Shown: positions 1 to 10,823, counted from the first letter of the stretch. The stretch: DNA of 64,000 nucleotides from Herpetospermum pedunculosum (GCA_028017165.1 CM051524.1:25932001-25996000); one strand, 5' to 3'. Made by a program: numbers and translations. The notes: a model not told the origin generated them from the sequence alone.

Positions 1-1
1 G

Positions 2-3000
2 GAAGACTTAGATGTGACTGAATGTGTACATTGGTTGAATTCTGCGGTTCGTTATGAAGGAAAAAGTTATGAATCCTTAGGAACCACTACAGCTAAGTTT
101 GTGCCATCGACAGAAAAAGCACCCATTTTAGAGTTAAAGGTGCTTCCCTCTCATCTCAGATATGCTTATTTGGGAGAAGAGTCCTCTCTTCCTGTGATCA
201 TCTCAGCAGAATTATCTAGTGAGGAAGAAGATAAGCTGTTACGTGTGCTCCGAAAGCACAAACCAGCAATAGGATGGACTTTGTCAGACATCAGAGGTCT
301 GAGCCCTTCACTGTGTATGCATAAGATCTTATTGGAAGAAGGAATGTCACCGACAATAGAAGCAAAGAGGAGGCTCAATCCAAACATGAAAGAGGTAGTC
401 AGAGGTGAAATTTTGAAATGGCTTGATGCAGGAATAATTTACCCAATTTCAGATAGTGCTTGGGTAAGCCCAGTTCATGTAGTGCCTAAAAAAGGAGGAA
501 TGACAGTGGTGAAAAATGAGAACAATGAGTTGATTCCTACAAGAACCGTAACGGGATGGCGGATTTGCATAGATTATCGAAAGTTAAATAAGGCAACCAG
601 AAAGGATCACTTTCCTTTGCCCTTCATTGACCAGATGTTGGATCGATTGGCAGGGCATGAGTATTACTGCTTTCTGGATGGCTACTCGGGATATCAGCAA
701 ATTGCAATTGCACCAGAGGATCAAGAGAAGACCACATTCACTTGTCCCTATGGTACCTTTGCGTTTCGAAGAATGCCCTTCGGTCTATGCAACGCACCCG
801 CCACATTTCAGAGATGTATGATGTCAATTTTCTCCGACATGGTTGAAAAATGTATTGAGGTATTTATGGATGATTTTTCAGTTTTTGGAATTTCATTTGA
901 TAATTGTCTCATAAATTTGGAAATGACTCTTAAAAGATGTGAGCAAACTAACCTTGTCTTGAATTGGGAGAAATGTCATTTTATTGTTCGAGAAGGTATT
1001 GTTTTAGGGCATAAGATCTCCTCCCGAGGGATTGAGGTAGATAGGGCGAAGGTGGAAACAATTGAGAAATTACCGCCGCCGATTTCAGTGAAAGGAATCA
1101 GAAGTTTTTTGGGACATGCTGGGTTCTACAGGAGGTTTATAAAGGATTTTTCAAAAATCACAAAACCTCTATCTTCTCTATTGGTGCAAGGTACACAATT
1201 TGAATTTGATGATGCATGTTTACAAGCCTTCCAATTATTAAAAGAGAAATTAATATCTGCTCCCATAGTTGTAACCCCACAATGGGATTGCCCTTTTGAA
1301 TTAATGTGTGATGCCAGTGATTACGCTGTTGGGGCAGTGTTAGGACAAAGAAGTGCAAAAGTATTTCATGCCATTTACTATGCGAGTAAAACTCTTAATG
1401 ATGCCCAATTGAATTATGCTACAACAGAAAAAGAATTACTTGCCATCGTATTTGCCTTTGACAAATTTAGGTCTTATTTAATTGGTAGTAAAGTCATTGT
1501 TTTCACTGATCATTCTGCTATCAAGTATTTGATGACTAAAAAAGATGCGAAACCTAGACTGATTAGGTGGGTTCTACTCCTTCAAGAATTTGATCTCGAG
1601 ATAAAGGATAAAAAAGGGACAGAAAACTTAGTAGCAGATCATTTATCTAGACTTGAACTGCCAATTGAGGTTGAATCTCTGAAAGCTCCTATTGATGATG
1701 ATTTTCCAGATGAGCATGTTTTTGCAGTAACAGGAAAGCAGGAAACGCCATGGTTTGCTGATTTTGTGAACTATCTAGCAGCAAAAATAGTGCCACAGGA
1801 AGCATCCTATCAACAGAGGAAGAAGTTTTTCTCAGAGGTGAAGCACTATTTGTGGGATGAGCCCATTCTGTACAAGCACTGTGCTGATCAAATGTTGAGA
1901 AGATGCATTCCTGAGGAAGAAATGGACGATATTCTGCGTCACTGCCATAGCTTAGAGTGTGGGGGTCATCATGGGGGAGGACGAACAGCTGCAAAGGTGT
2001 TGCAAAGCGGTTTTTACTGGCCGTCGTTGTATAAAGATGCCCATAACTTTGTGATGAGTTGCGACCGATGTCAACGAACGGGGAATATTTCGAGAAGGGA
2101 TGAAATGCCGCTGCAGAACATTTTGGAGGTGGAATTGTTTGATGTGTGGGGTATGGATTTCATGGGTCCTTTTCCATCGTCCTACAACAACAAGTATATT
2201 CTTCTGGCAGTTGACTATGTGTCCAGATGGGTCGAGGCTATTGCTACTCCAACGAATGAGGGAAAGGTAGTCCTGAGCTTCCTAAAAAAGAATATCTTTA
2301 CAAGATTTGGGACACCGAGAGCGATAATCAGTGATAGAGGTTCACACTTCTACAACAAACAATTTGCCGCACTTCTAGCAAAATATGGGGTAAAACATCG
2401 AATGGCCCTAGCATACCACCCTCAAACAAATGGACAAGCGGAAGTATGCAACAGAGAGGTGAAAAGGATACTTGAGAAAACAGTGCATCATTCACGCAAG
2501 GATTGGGCAAAGAAGTTAGAAGATGCGTTGTGGGCATATCGAACTGCGTTCAAGACTCCTCTTGGGATGTCTCCATACAGGTTAGTATTCGGGAAAGCAT
2601 GTCACCTGCCAGTTGAATTGGAACATAGGGCTTATTGGGCAATGAAATTGCTCAATATGGATTTGCAACCAGCGGGAGAGAAACGCATGTTACAATTGAC
2701 TGAGATGGAGGAATTCAGAAATGAAGCATATGAGAATGCACGCATCTACAAAGAAAGAACTAAGGCATGGCATGACAAGCATATTAGAAGAAGGAGCTTC
2801 GAGACGGGCCAAAAGGTCTTGTTATACAATTCGCGACTTAGGTTGTTTCCTGGAAAATTGAAATCAAGATGGTCGGGTCCGTTTACGGTGGTCCAAGTCT
2901 ATCCTCATGGTGCGGTCGAAGTGAAAAACGAGGTTGGAGATACGTTCAAGGTGAATGGGCAACGTTTGAAGCCTTATGTGCACGACATGGTGAAAGCTAT

Positions 3001-3031
3001 GAACACCACGATAAGGTTGTGCTCACTTTAG
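2..3031 (+). CDS. pol: Athila pol polyprotein, 3' part: RT, RNase H, integrase (5' partial)
   Basis: The frame is open to the left edge, so codon 1 is not visible; residues are counted from the GTG at 14. Reverse transcriptase spans about residues 110-330 with the catalytic FMDD (D286, D287). RNase H spans about 425-545 with D433, E473 and D499 (TDHSA). Integrase follows, with a zinc-binding HHCC region (H645, H652, C683, C686) and catalytic D715, D774 and E810, the last two separated by 35 residues as usual. The basic C-terminal tail holds the GPF-type motif (SRWSGPF) but no chromodomain. No stop or frameshift is present, so this half could be functional. The protein copies element RNA into DNA and inserts it. 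The stop at 3029-3031 is followed within 10 nt by a conserved foldable element. Confidence 0.93.
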   Translation, partial: EDLDVTECVHWLNSAVRYEGKSYESLGTTTAKFVPSTEKAPILELKVLPSHLRYAYLGEESSLPVIISAELSSEEEDKLLRVLRKHKPAIGWTLSDIRGLSPSLCMHKILLEEGMSPTIEAKRRLNPNMKEVVRGEILKWLDAGIIYPISDSAWVSPVHVVPKKGGMTVVKNENNELIPTRTVTGWRICIDYRKLNKATRKDHFPLPFIDQMLDRLAGHEYYCFLDGYSGYQQIAIAPEDQEKTTFTCPYGTFAFRRMPFGLCNAPATFQRCMMSIFSDMVEKCIEVFMDDFSVFGISFDNCLINLEMTLKRCEQTNLVLNWEKCHFIVREGIVLGHKISSRGIEVDRAKVETIEKLPPPISVKGIRSFLGHAGFYRRFIKDFSKITKPLSSLLVQGTQFEFDDACLQAFQLLKEKLISAPIVVTPQWDCPFELMCDASDYAVGAVLGQRSAKVFHAIYYASKTLNDAQLNYATTEKELLAIVFAFDKFRSYLIGSKVIVFTDHSAIKYLMTKKDAKPRLIRWVLLLQEFDLEIKDKKGTENLVADHLSRLELPIEVESLKAPIDDDFPDEHVFAVTGKQETPWFADFVNYLAAKIVPQEASYQQRKKFFSEVKHYLWDEPILYKHCADQMLRRCIPEEEMDDILRHCHSLECGGHHGGGRTAAKVLQSGFYWPSLYKDAHNFVMSCDRCQRTGNISRRDEMPLQNILEVELFDVWGMDFMGPFPSSYNNKYILLAVDYVSRWVEAIATPTNEGKVVLSFLKKNIFTRFGTPRAIISDRGSHFYNKQFAALLAKYGVKHRMALAYHPQTNGQAEVCNREVKRILEKTVHHSRKDWAKKLEDALWAYRTAFKTPLGMSPYRLVFGKACHLPVELEHRAYWAMKLLNMDLQPAGEKRMLQLTEMEEFRNEAYENARIYKERTKAWHDKHIRRRSFETGQKVLLYNSRLRLFPGKLKSRWSGPFTVVQVYPHGAVEVKNEVGDTFKVNGQRLKPYVHDMVKAMNTTIRLCSL

Positions 3032-3040
3032 TACGAAAAT

Positions 3041-3087
3041 GTCGGGCTGAGGACTTTAAACCAAGCGCTAATTGGGAGGCAACCCGT
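3041..3087 (+). other. Conserved post-ORF stem-loop element (Ath-1 copy)
   Basis: Directly after the pol stop lies GTCGGGC, then GGACTTTAAA, then AGCGCTAATTGGGAGGCAAC. The same order (GTCGRGC, GACTTTAAA-like, GCGCTTCTYGG, AGGCAMCC) occurs on the minus strand after the protease frames at 12019-12067, 31571-31616 and 54778-54825. In this copy the first stem is weak (GTC/GAC) and the second can pair GGG with CCC. A run of about 30 A follows. The function is unknown. Confidence 0.6.
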
Positions 3088-3143
3088 AAAAAAAAAAAAT
3101 AAAAAAAAAAAAAAAAAAAAACTGATTGAAAGACAGAATGCTC

Positions 3144-3379
3144 AGCGCCTAGGCGCTGCCCTTTAGCGCCTAGGCGCTGTCGAAAAAGAAAAAAAAAGAG
3201 AAGAAAGACAGAATGCTCAGCGCCGAGGCGCTGTCGGAAAGAAAAATCTGGGTTTAGGACAGAACACTCAGCGCCTAGGCGCTGCCTTTCGGCGCCTAGG
3301 CGCTGTCGCGATTTTTTTTCCCTCTTCAAAAGACAGAACGCTCAGCGCCGCGGCGCTGATGTCTCAGCGCCTAGGCGCT
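3144..3379 (+). repeat. GC-palindrome cluster between pol and env-like gene
   Basis: Seven copies of the 14-bp palindrome AGCGCCTAGGCGCT or variants (AGCGCCGAGGCGCT, AGCGCCGCGGCGCT) lie here. Two pairs are separated by exactly 7 nt (gcccttt, gcctttc), one pair by 8 nt, and one copy is single. The same motif fills the U3 of this element's LTR, so it has been placed twice in one element, both times upstream of a transcription unit. Confidence 0.9.
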
Positions 3380-3945
3380 GACGCGATTCTGACGAAAAAA
3401 AAAAATAAAAAAAACGGGGTTGGGTCTTTAAATTCGTTTTCTTCCTTTCTAAAAACCCTAGATCTTCAAATTCCTCAACTTTTCTCTCCCTTTTTGCTCT
3501 CAAGTCTTCTCTTCTCCTCCAAATCTTTGTCTTCATCCTTCTTCTCTTCTCTTCCAAATTTGTCTCTTCATCTCTCTTCTTTTCCAAATCTTCTCCTTTA
3601 CCCACAAATTTCTCCCCTTTTGTTTCACCAACCAAACCCTTGCTTTACCACTAACATTTGATTTTGTAGGAGTTTTAAGTTTGCAAAAGGGTGAAGTTCT
3701 CCACAGTGACGGTTCTTCTTCAAGGTTGCCTCTTCGCTTCAACCCTCTGTATTTCTTCTCCAAGTAAGCATTTATTTTGTAAAGTGTTTTATTGGGGCTG
3801 AAATTTAGAGTTTGTGGAAGATTGGGTAAGTTTTGTTGGAAGTGCTGGGAGTTCTGTTTTGTTAATTTGGGTGGTTGGACGTGTTGGATTATTGAGTGTT
3901 GATACAAAAGTTGGGAGATACCGGCAGTGAGCGTGCGAAGTAGTT
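3380..3945 (+). promoter_or_regulatory. Possible internal promoter and leader of the env-like gene
   Basis: Downstream of the palindromes come a weak TATA-like GTCTTTAAATTC (3425-3436), the telo-box-like AAAAACCCTAG (3450-3460), a long CT-rich stretch typical of plant 5' leaders (3470-3640), and a good 3' splice-site-like TTGATTTTGTAG ending at 3669, before the ATG at 3946. Two readings are possible: an internal promoter with a leader, or the acceptor side of a spliced env transcript. Neither is demonstrated; the call rests on composition and motif order only. Confidence 0.3.
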
Positions 3946-5091
3946 ATGGCTCCCAAGACTTCTAAGCGTGCGAAAATGGGCGAAGGGTCTTCTGAATCCT
4001 TTGATAGATATCGATTCCGGGACGAAGAGGCATCGAAATTATATTCTGAGTTGGTTATTAAGCGGAATGTAATTCCGGAGCGAGGTTTACTCCCTTGTAT
4101 TGGCGAGCAGCCATGTATTTATCATAATATTAGGAACAAAGGTTGGGAAGCATTCACGAAGCAACCTGAGTCTGCTGTTGTCCCGCTTGTTCGGGAATTT
4201 TATGCGAATATGCAAGAAGATAGAACAAAGGTCTTTGTGCGGGGCAAGTTGGTACCGTTTGATTTTGCATCCATAAACAGATTTTATAATCTTCCAAGCA
4301 TTGATAGGGATGGTTATGCAACTTATGCCGCCAATGAAGTTGATTATGATGAGATCATAGCGACATTGTGTCAGCCGGGCACTCAATGGGCAACCAGACA
4401 AGGAGAAAAGCTGAATTTTAAGGCAGCTCATCTTAGTGTTATGAATAAAGTTTGGCACAATTTTATTTGTGCTAAGCTTTTGCCTGTAACACATGTGAGC
4501 GATGTGACCAAGGACAGGGCCGTCCTTTTGTACGCCATTGTAACTGGAAAATCTATTGATGTGGGTCGCATTATTCAGCAATCAATCAAACACACCAAGA
4601 AGGCTTCCACAACCGGTGGCCTCGCTCACCCTTCATTGATTACATCCTTATGCAAAGCCGCCGGAGTGACTTGGGGCTAAGATGAAGAGTTAAGGCATCC
4701 TAAATGTGTGATGGACAAAAAACACATCTTAGGATTAAAAGGCCCGACATTGGTTGAAGACCCGGCCCATAGCCAACAATTTTTAATTGGCAGTTCGTCC
4801 CAACCTCCTCCAGAGCAATCATCTCATGATCCACCTGAAGAACAGCTATCCTTGGAGGAAAGATTAGAGCGAATGGAGCTTCGTCAAACACAGCGGTTGG
4901 ACAGGATGGAGGAAAGACAAGAGCAAGGACGAAGAAGAATGGAAAGACGAATGCAACGCCAAATGGAGCACAATACTCAATGCTTTGACAGGCTTTTTCA
5001 GGTGTTGGCACGTCCTGGGTTCAATCAAGGAGATGATCCCATTCTTTGTCCAACACCCCCCCGATCATCTGATGAAGAAGAGAATATGTGA
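3946..5091 (+). pseudogene. Athila env-position gene ('putative plant transposon protein' family), one premature stop
   Basis: The first 244 codons (3946-4680) match the domain databases call 'putative plant transposon protein', typical of the ORF after pol in Athila elements; family landmarks are the GWEAF block, the EFYANM block and the LLYAIVTGKS block. The frame stops at TAA 4678-4680 and stays open in the same frame to 5091. The second part is rich in E, R, Q and M (about residues 295-340) and predicts a coiled coil. One nonsense change therefore separates a full-length gene of about 381 codons into two pieces. The N-terminus has a short basic cluster (KTSKRAK). No signal peptide or membrane helix is apparent, so 'envelope' describes position rather than proven role. 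The Ath-2 counterpart at 39226-41046 is intact. Confidence 0.8.
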
Positions 5092-5978
5092 GCGGCGCTC
5101 ACTCAGGGAAGTTTTCGTTTTCCTTATTCATTTTCTTCTTATTTGTTGTGTTTTTCCTTTGAGTCGTTCGTTTCTTTTCGCATTGAGGACAATGTTGCAT
5201 TTTAAGTTGGGGGTGGGATTAGATTCTGTTGAGTATGTTTTTGAGGATAGGTGTGACATTCTATATGATTTCTACATTCTAAGAAGTGTGTCTCTTCAAT
5301 TTTTCGAGATATTTTGGAAAACTATGTAAGTTAGGGACACACTGGTTGTTAGGTTATATTGCATAAGAAAGATGAGCTTGATTCATGTTTTTACTTAAAA
5401 GGAATGCATGATAGTGTTTGTTGAATTATTAAATAACGAATGCGCAAGATCTATTGCCAAAACAACCTGTTTTCATGTGAGTTTTTGAGCCTTTAAGCAC
5501 ATTCATTACATGGTGCTTTCAATTCTTAAAGTGTGTGATTGCCATGCATATTTAGATTTTTTGTAGGATTTGCTTTGTTATGCATGTCTGTAGCCTCTGA
5601 ATAGTTTTGAATGCTTAAATTTTAAGGGTAATTTAGGTGAAGCCAATGTTTAGCTTTCTAAAATAGCCTACCTTAACATTGAGTCCTTAGTTAAGCCAAT
5701 TATTGAGCCTTAGACCTTTTTCATTGGAAGATTACCGCACTAAAAGCCCAAAATACCATTTGTTGTAAACCTTTTCTGTGAATCCTAGATTGAAAGATTA
5801 CATTTGCTTACCACATGAAGTTTTTAAATTTGTTGGGAAAGTTGCAAATGTGAATTAAGGGATTCCTAAATGGAAGCGTGATTAGAAAAGAAAAAAAAAA
5901 AAAACAAATAAAATGGTGTGGATGAAAAGAAGTCTATTCTTCAACCAAGCTGAAAAAAAAAAAAAATAAAAAAATAAA

Positions 5979-6019
<41 letters not shown>

Positions 6020-6553
6020 AAATTTAAATTCCTTGAAAGTAGAAGTGTTAGCTTCATGTGGATAAGCTGTGTAAAATTCTTTCAATAAATGAGCTTAAAA
6101 ATTTCCGTTTCCATCCACCCGTCCTAAGCCAAATTACAACCAAAACGAAACCCTTAATTTTTATACATTCATTATGTTCATCGATGGCTTAGATGTGATA
6201 TATGAGCAAGTTTATGACAAAAGTTTTGTATGTATTGGTGTGAGAGTCAATGAAATATGCCTTAAACAGTTGAGCGTTATGAGTGAATTCCTGTGAGGGT
6301 AGTAGACCTTGTGCATTCAATTTTGATAGTTTGATGAGATACTTGAGTTTTTATTTAAAATTGTACTCGATGAATGCTTATTCTCTTGACTGTTTGTATA
6401 ACCGAAGTAATTGATGTGTACTTAGCTTACCAGTATTCTTAGATATTAAGAAATTTGAAAAGAACACTTGGAATTGTAAGGAATCTAGAAGTCCCACTGG
6501 TTGATTTGAGTCATTTGAATGTAGTTGTGTCTTTCTTTAGAATCCTGTTGCTC
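5092..6553 (+). other. AT-rich 3' interior of Ath-1, non-coding
   Basis: About 1.46 kb between the env-like gene and the polypurine tract. I see no credible coding frame. A polypurine-like AAGTTGGGGGTGGG at 5203-5216 resembles the real tract at 6579 and may be an older or secondary one. An A-rich tract with (AAAT)n occupies about 5950-6022. Confidence 0.7.
5962..6022. repeat. (AAAT)n microsatellite
   Basis: Uninterrupted aaataaat units follow a poly(A)-rich stretch; a simple repeat within Ath-1. Confidence 0.9.
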
Positions 6554-6593
6554 TTTGCTCGAGGGCGAGCAAAATGATAAGTTGGGGGTAGTT
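6554..6593 (+). promoter_or_regulatory. Ath-1 pre-PPT hairpin and polypurine tract
   Basis: TTTGCTCG-AGGG-CGAGCAAA (6554-6573) forms an 8-bp perfect stem. The purine-rich AAGTTGGGGGTAG (6579-6591) follows and abuts the LTR. The tract should prime plus-strand DNA synthesis. The same hairpin-then-tract order is present in all six gypsy 3' ends in the window. Confidence 0.85.
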
Positions 6594-8080
6594 TGTTAAG
6601 TGATATTTTGACGTATTAAAGCAAGGTGTTTCTAGAGTTTTAATTGAGCAAGAAGACGTTTTATCTCTTGTTTCTATCTAATTGTTGCTTATTTTGCGTG
6701 TAGGTGAAGAAAGAAGGAAGTTGGATGAAGATCGGAAATAAGAGCGAAAAGAGGGGCAAAGCAATTGGAAATTGAGGGTAATAGCCTAGCGCCTAGGCGC
6801 TGCCTTTCGGCGCCTAGGCGCTGATGAGAAGAATTGGACAGAAGCGTTAGCGCCAAGGCGCTGTCTTGCGGCGCCGAGGCGCTGATCAGATGAAGAATGC
6901 AGAAGCGATAGCGCCGAGGCGCTACCTTTCAGCGCCTAGGCGCCCAAACGTAAAAATTGGGCAGAAGGTATAGCGCCGAGGCGCTGCCTCTCAGCGCCTA
7001 GGCGCTACGAAGTCTGATGCTGCTATCCCCCTGGCGCCGAGGCGCTGCCTTTCAGCGCCTAGGCGCTACGAAGTCCGAAGCGGTGATCCTTCCTAGCGCC
7101 GAGGCGCTGTAACTGAGCGCCTAGGCGCTGCGACGGAAAGTGACCTAAATTTATAAGAGGGTCGGTGACTATAGAAAAGAAAAGGGAGAGCGTGGACGAG
7201 TAACGAAGTGACGAAAGAGAGCGGAAAGAGCAGATCTTGAGATCCGAGTATCCAAACGAAGCGAGAGCTACGCTAGGGAGATCGAGGATTCATCTTGGCT
7301 CGTTTCTTTTCATCTACTTTCTTCCATTATTTCTTCTGTAACGATTATGCTTCCGAACATGAACTTTGTTGAGATTTCCTCCATGAACTAACTTTTCTGT
7401 CTAGAGTATTGATGTAGTCGTTGTTGAATTCTATTTCTTATTGATCAATAGTTAAGAGCTTGATTCCTTGTTCGATTGTGAAAATTCTTATATGCTTACT
7501 AAGTACATGTTAGGATTTGGCCAGTCTTAGTGTGAGATTTTATCAATGCGTTGAAGTCGATAGACAATTCTCGTTGACGAACCTTAATTATTTTCCCTAA
7601 CTTATATGAGTGATAGACATATCCTTGTAGGTTTTGTGGCATGAATTAGTTCTACAGTCTTAATAGTTGAAGTGTTCTGATTGCCATAGAGATATAGGCA
7701 ATTGTCATTTTAATGAATATTGTTATTACTCGAGAGAGAGTACCAAGTCTTACGAGTAGAACTTGTCAACAATCATAGGGTCAAGCGTTTTTAACTAGAG
7801 AATAATAAGGAATAGGATGAGACAACGATGAAATCTTTACTCTAGAACCTCTATCATCTACGCAAAACATAATTGTTTCGTTTAGTTTTCTGCATCATTT
7901 TAATTACTCAAGTCAATAGCATATTTAATTTTAGTACAACTCTGATAATTGATTGCTCAGATAAAACTAAGGTTTAGAATTCTGGTAATTAGTAACTTTC
8001 ATTCCCTGTGGAGAACGATAATCATACTTACATTACTATATTACTTGGAACGATTCGTACACTTGCGATTTCGGACAACA
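6594..8080 (+). repeat. Ath-1 3' LTR (1487 bp)
   Basis: Boundaries come from the polypurine tract on the left, the TGTT/AACA terminal inverted repeat, and the immediate resumption of a foreign RT frame on the right. U3 contains the six-unit palindrome array (6788-7129). A TATA-like TTTATAAGAGG lies at 7150-7160, 21 nt after the array, so transcription probably starts near 7180-7190. The remaining 0.9 kb is R/U5 with no coding. Confidence 0.88.
6788..7129 (+). repeat. Six tandem 61-62 bp repeats, each with a twin palindrome
   Basis: Repeat starts are 6788, 6849, 6910, 6972, 7033 and 7095 (steps 61, 61, 62, 61, 62). Each unit holds two 14-bp palindromes (consensus RGCGCCNAGGCGCY) separated by a 7-nt spacer, so dyad centres are 21 bp apart, about two helical turns. 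Central bases vary (TA, GA, AA) while the arms are nearly invariant, and inter-pair DNA is less conserved than the palindromes. Confidence 0.95.
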
Positions 8081-9181
8081 ACGCCCTAAACTTGTCAAAT
8101 GCAAATACCACTGCTAACAATTCTTTCTCAGTGGTAGTGTAGTTAATCTGAGCGTCATTCAATGTCCTACTAGTATAATAGATGGAGTGAAATACTTTAC
8201 CAATTCTCTGACCCAACACTGCACCTACTGCAAAGTCGCTCGCATCACACATCAGTTCAAATGATAAAGACCAATCTGGAGCAACAATTACTAGTGTTGT
8301 GACCAACACTTCTTTAAGTCTCAAGAATGCTTTGTTACACTCTTCATCAAATACAAAAGGTCTAGATTGCTCAAGAAGCATGCATAGAGGTTTAGAAATT
8401 TTTGAGAAGTTCTTAATGAACCTCCTGTAGAATCCAGCATGTCCTAGGAAACTTCTGATCCCCTTGACTGTGGTAGGTGGTAACATCTTTTCAATTACCT
8501 CAATCTTTGCTTTGTCCACCTCTATTCGAACCTTTGAAATTTTATGCCCCAAAACAATCCCTTTACAAACCATGAAGTGACACTTCTCCCAATTTAAGAC
8601 AAGATTGGTCTCCTCGCATCGTTTAAGAATATCCTGCAAATTAAACAAGCACACATCAAAAGTTTCACCAAATGTAAAGAAGTCATCCATAAATACCTCT
8701 AATGTTTTCTCCACCATATCGCTGAAAATGGCCATTATGCATCGTTGAAAAGTAGCTGGTGCATTACATAACCCGAAAGGCATCCGACGAAAGGCAAATG
8801 TGCCATAAGGACAGGTAAAAGTGGTCTTCTCCTGATCTTCTAGCGCGATGGTGATCTGGTTATACCCTGAATACCCATCTAAGAAGCAATAATATTCCTT
8901 GCCTGCTAGCCTGTCGAGCATCTGGTCAATGAAGGGTAATGGGAAATGATCTTTCCTCGTCGCCTTATTAAATTGCCGATAATCCATGCACACTCTCCAC
9001 CCAGTAACTGTTCTCGTCGGGATCAATTCATTACTCATGTTTTTCACAACTGTAATCCGACCTTTCTTTGGTACACACTGAACTGGGCTAACCCAAGCAC
9101 TGTCAGAATTGGCGTAAATAATACTTGCATCAAGCCACTTGATTATCTCTTTTTTTACCACTTCTTTCATGATAGGGTTCA
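8081..9181 (-). pseudogene. Gypsy reverse-transcriptase fragment trapped between two insertions
   Basis: Reading from 9181 to 8081 the minus strand encodes Athila-like RT without a stop, from NPIMKEVV just before the RT core through FMDDF and the RNase H start (MCDASDFAVG) to FDKFR. Ath-1 cuts it at 8080/8081 and the LTR of element A cuts it at 9181/9182. Both breaks fall mid-frame. The open frame shows the host element was in good condition when hit. Its N-terminal (gag, protease) and integrase parts are not recognisable nearby. Confidence 0.85.
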
Positions 9182-10823
9182 TGGTAGAGGTACTTTTGGG
9201 GTACTCCAATTTCAAGCTGTCGAGGCTTGCCAAAATAACATTTATAATTCCGCTACAACTGAGCTTTGCAGCTAGTGGTAGTCGGGTGTCGAACCACAGG
9301 GAACAAAAATTATTTCCTCTTAACTAATTTCTATTTGTTTTTAAAACTAAGACTCAAAAGCAAATAAAACGGGGATTTTGATTAAATCTAAACTAACGGG
9401 AAAATAAATGCAAAAGTAAAGCGCGGAAAATTAAACGGAACACGTGCTCCTAATTTTAAAGGTCGGGGTTTACTTTGATGCGACTCGATTCATTGGGATT
9501 CAAACATACTTAGCAAGAGCATAATTGAACAAGTAATTTACTTGCACGAAACTACTAATACAAGTAACCCAAATAATTAATTAGAAACGTGGAGTGCAAA
9601 GCGGACTGTTCTTTTATTAATCTAAGGGGATCAATCCTAAATTAAATAAAGAACAGAGACGAATGTTCGATTCTAATTAAACGTGGCAATGAATTAATAG
9701 GGGGCAAACGCCACCCATATTGACTAATTGACAGTAACGGGAGCATTACGACGGATGTTTAACTAGGACGCTTGAGCTAATATTCCGATTTGTCTATTTC
9801 ATCAAGACAAATTGCAACCAAGATCAACTGGAAACCTATGTTATCTATGGCTCAACTTATCGTGTTACTTGACGATTAAGAGAGGCACGGCATCATAATC
9901 TTTAACAATCAAACATGCTTGAAATCAAGGGTGTCTAGGCCTAAATAATTCAAACACATTCATGTGATATGCTTAGAAGAAATAAATTCGCCCAATCAGT
10001 CATGCCAAGTCACGGAATTAAGAACGAACCCTCATAAATCGCATCAAAATTCACCCCTAACCTCAAATTAGAGCACTTACCTTAGCTCCCCGTTGTGCAA
10101 ATCAAGCAAAATCACCAATGTTGGAGCTTTATTGAAGGTATAATGGAAGATAATCAAGTTTTGAGCTCCCACCCGAGCCTAACAATGGTGGAAAAACTAA
10201 AATCCAAGAAGAAGTGCGGCAAAAAACGGAGAAGAAGGCTTTTAAAGCCGTCGGAGCGTCGAGACGCTAGGGCAGCGTCTCGACGCTGTGCCCTAAGTTG
10301 GCAGCGCGCGCGCACGGGGTAGCGTCGAGACGCTAGGACAGCGTCTCGACGCCGTCGGCGTTGAGCGAGCGTTGAGCGCGCGCGCTCGACGCTGGGGCGT
10401 TCGTCAATCTTCGAAAAAATGTCGGGCAAGCGTCGAGACCCTCGGGCGGCGTCGAGACCCTCGGGTGGCGTCTCGACGCTGGGGGCGCGCACGCGTGCGT
10501 CGGATGATGTTTGGGCGGCGTCTCGACGCTGGCAGCGTCGAGCTAGCGTCTCGACGCTGCCGCCCATGCAATGTTGCTCTCGGGTTTGATGGCCAACTTT
10601 TGCCTTTCAATGGCAAATTTTGCCATTTCTTCAATTCTTCAAGCCCCTTGGCTCCCGATGCGTCCATGAAGCTCTAAAGCGTTACTTTTAGCCCCGAAAC
10701 ACGCCCTCGGACTCCTCGAGCTCTCTATCATGAATTTACCTACAAAGAGGGATTTTAATCAATATCGATCATGGTTTTAGCTAAAATTAGGGAGTAAATA
10801 ATAGCTCTATTTTGGAGCTATCA
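9182..10823 (-). repeat. Element A 3' LTR (1642 bp)
   Basis: The plus-strand left end TGGTAGAGG begins a small inverted repeat (ggtac...gtactcc). The right end is GGAGCTATCA, followed by AAATACCCCCAACC, the complement of a polypurine tract. A TATA-like box lies at 10240-10246 (minus CTTTAAAAGCC), 8 nt from the palindrome cluster. Confidence 0.8.
10255..10560 (-). repeat. GC-palindrome cluster, AGCGTCGAGACGCT type
   Basis: AGCGTCGAGACGCT and its complement AGCGTCTCGACGCT occur as facing pairs at 10255-10287 and 10321-10353, both with a 5-nt spacer. Several degraded copies follow up to 10560. Each 14-mer is itself near-palindromic (arms AGCGTC/GACGCT). The cluster sits in U3 next to the TATA-like box. 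Confidence 0.9.

Larger units (their letters stand above)
1..8080 (+). mobile_element. Ath-1: Athila-type Ty3/gypsy retrotransposon, 5' part outside window
   Basis: Order on the plus strand is pol (RT, RNase H, integrase), a GC-palindrome cluster, an env-like gene with one in-frame stop, an AT-rich 3' interior, polypurine tract and 3' LTR (6594-8080). The 5' LTR, primer site, gag and protease lie left of the window. The LTR starts TGTTAAGTGA and ends CGGACAACA, so TGTT/AACA form its terminal inverted repeat. The base after the LTR resumes a minus-strand RT reading frame, so the right boundary is precise; the expected 5-bp TSD is ACGCC at 8081-8085, its mate being outside. The pol sequence type, the lack of a chromodomain and the env-like gene after pol place it in the Athila clade. 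Confidence 0.9.

Noticed and set aside
6788..7129. CRISPR-like array
   Set aside because: Repeats are palindrome pairs inside a plant LTR U3, with no spacer-repeat alternation of CRISPR type and a eukaryotic context.
10095..10677. Arginine-rich frames over the element A palindrome cluster
   Set aside because: Produced by repeating GCGTCGAGACGC units in open frames; non-coding LTR.
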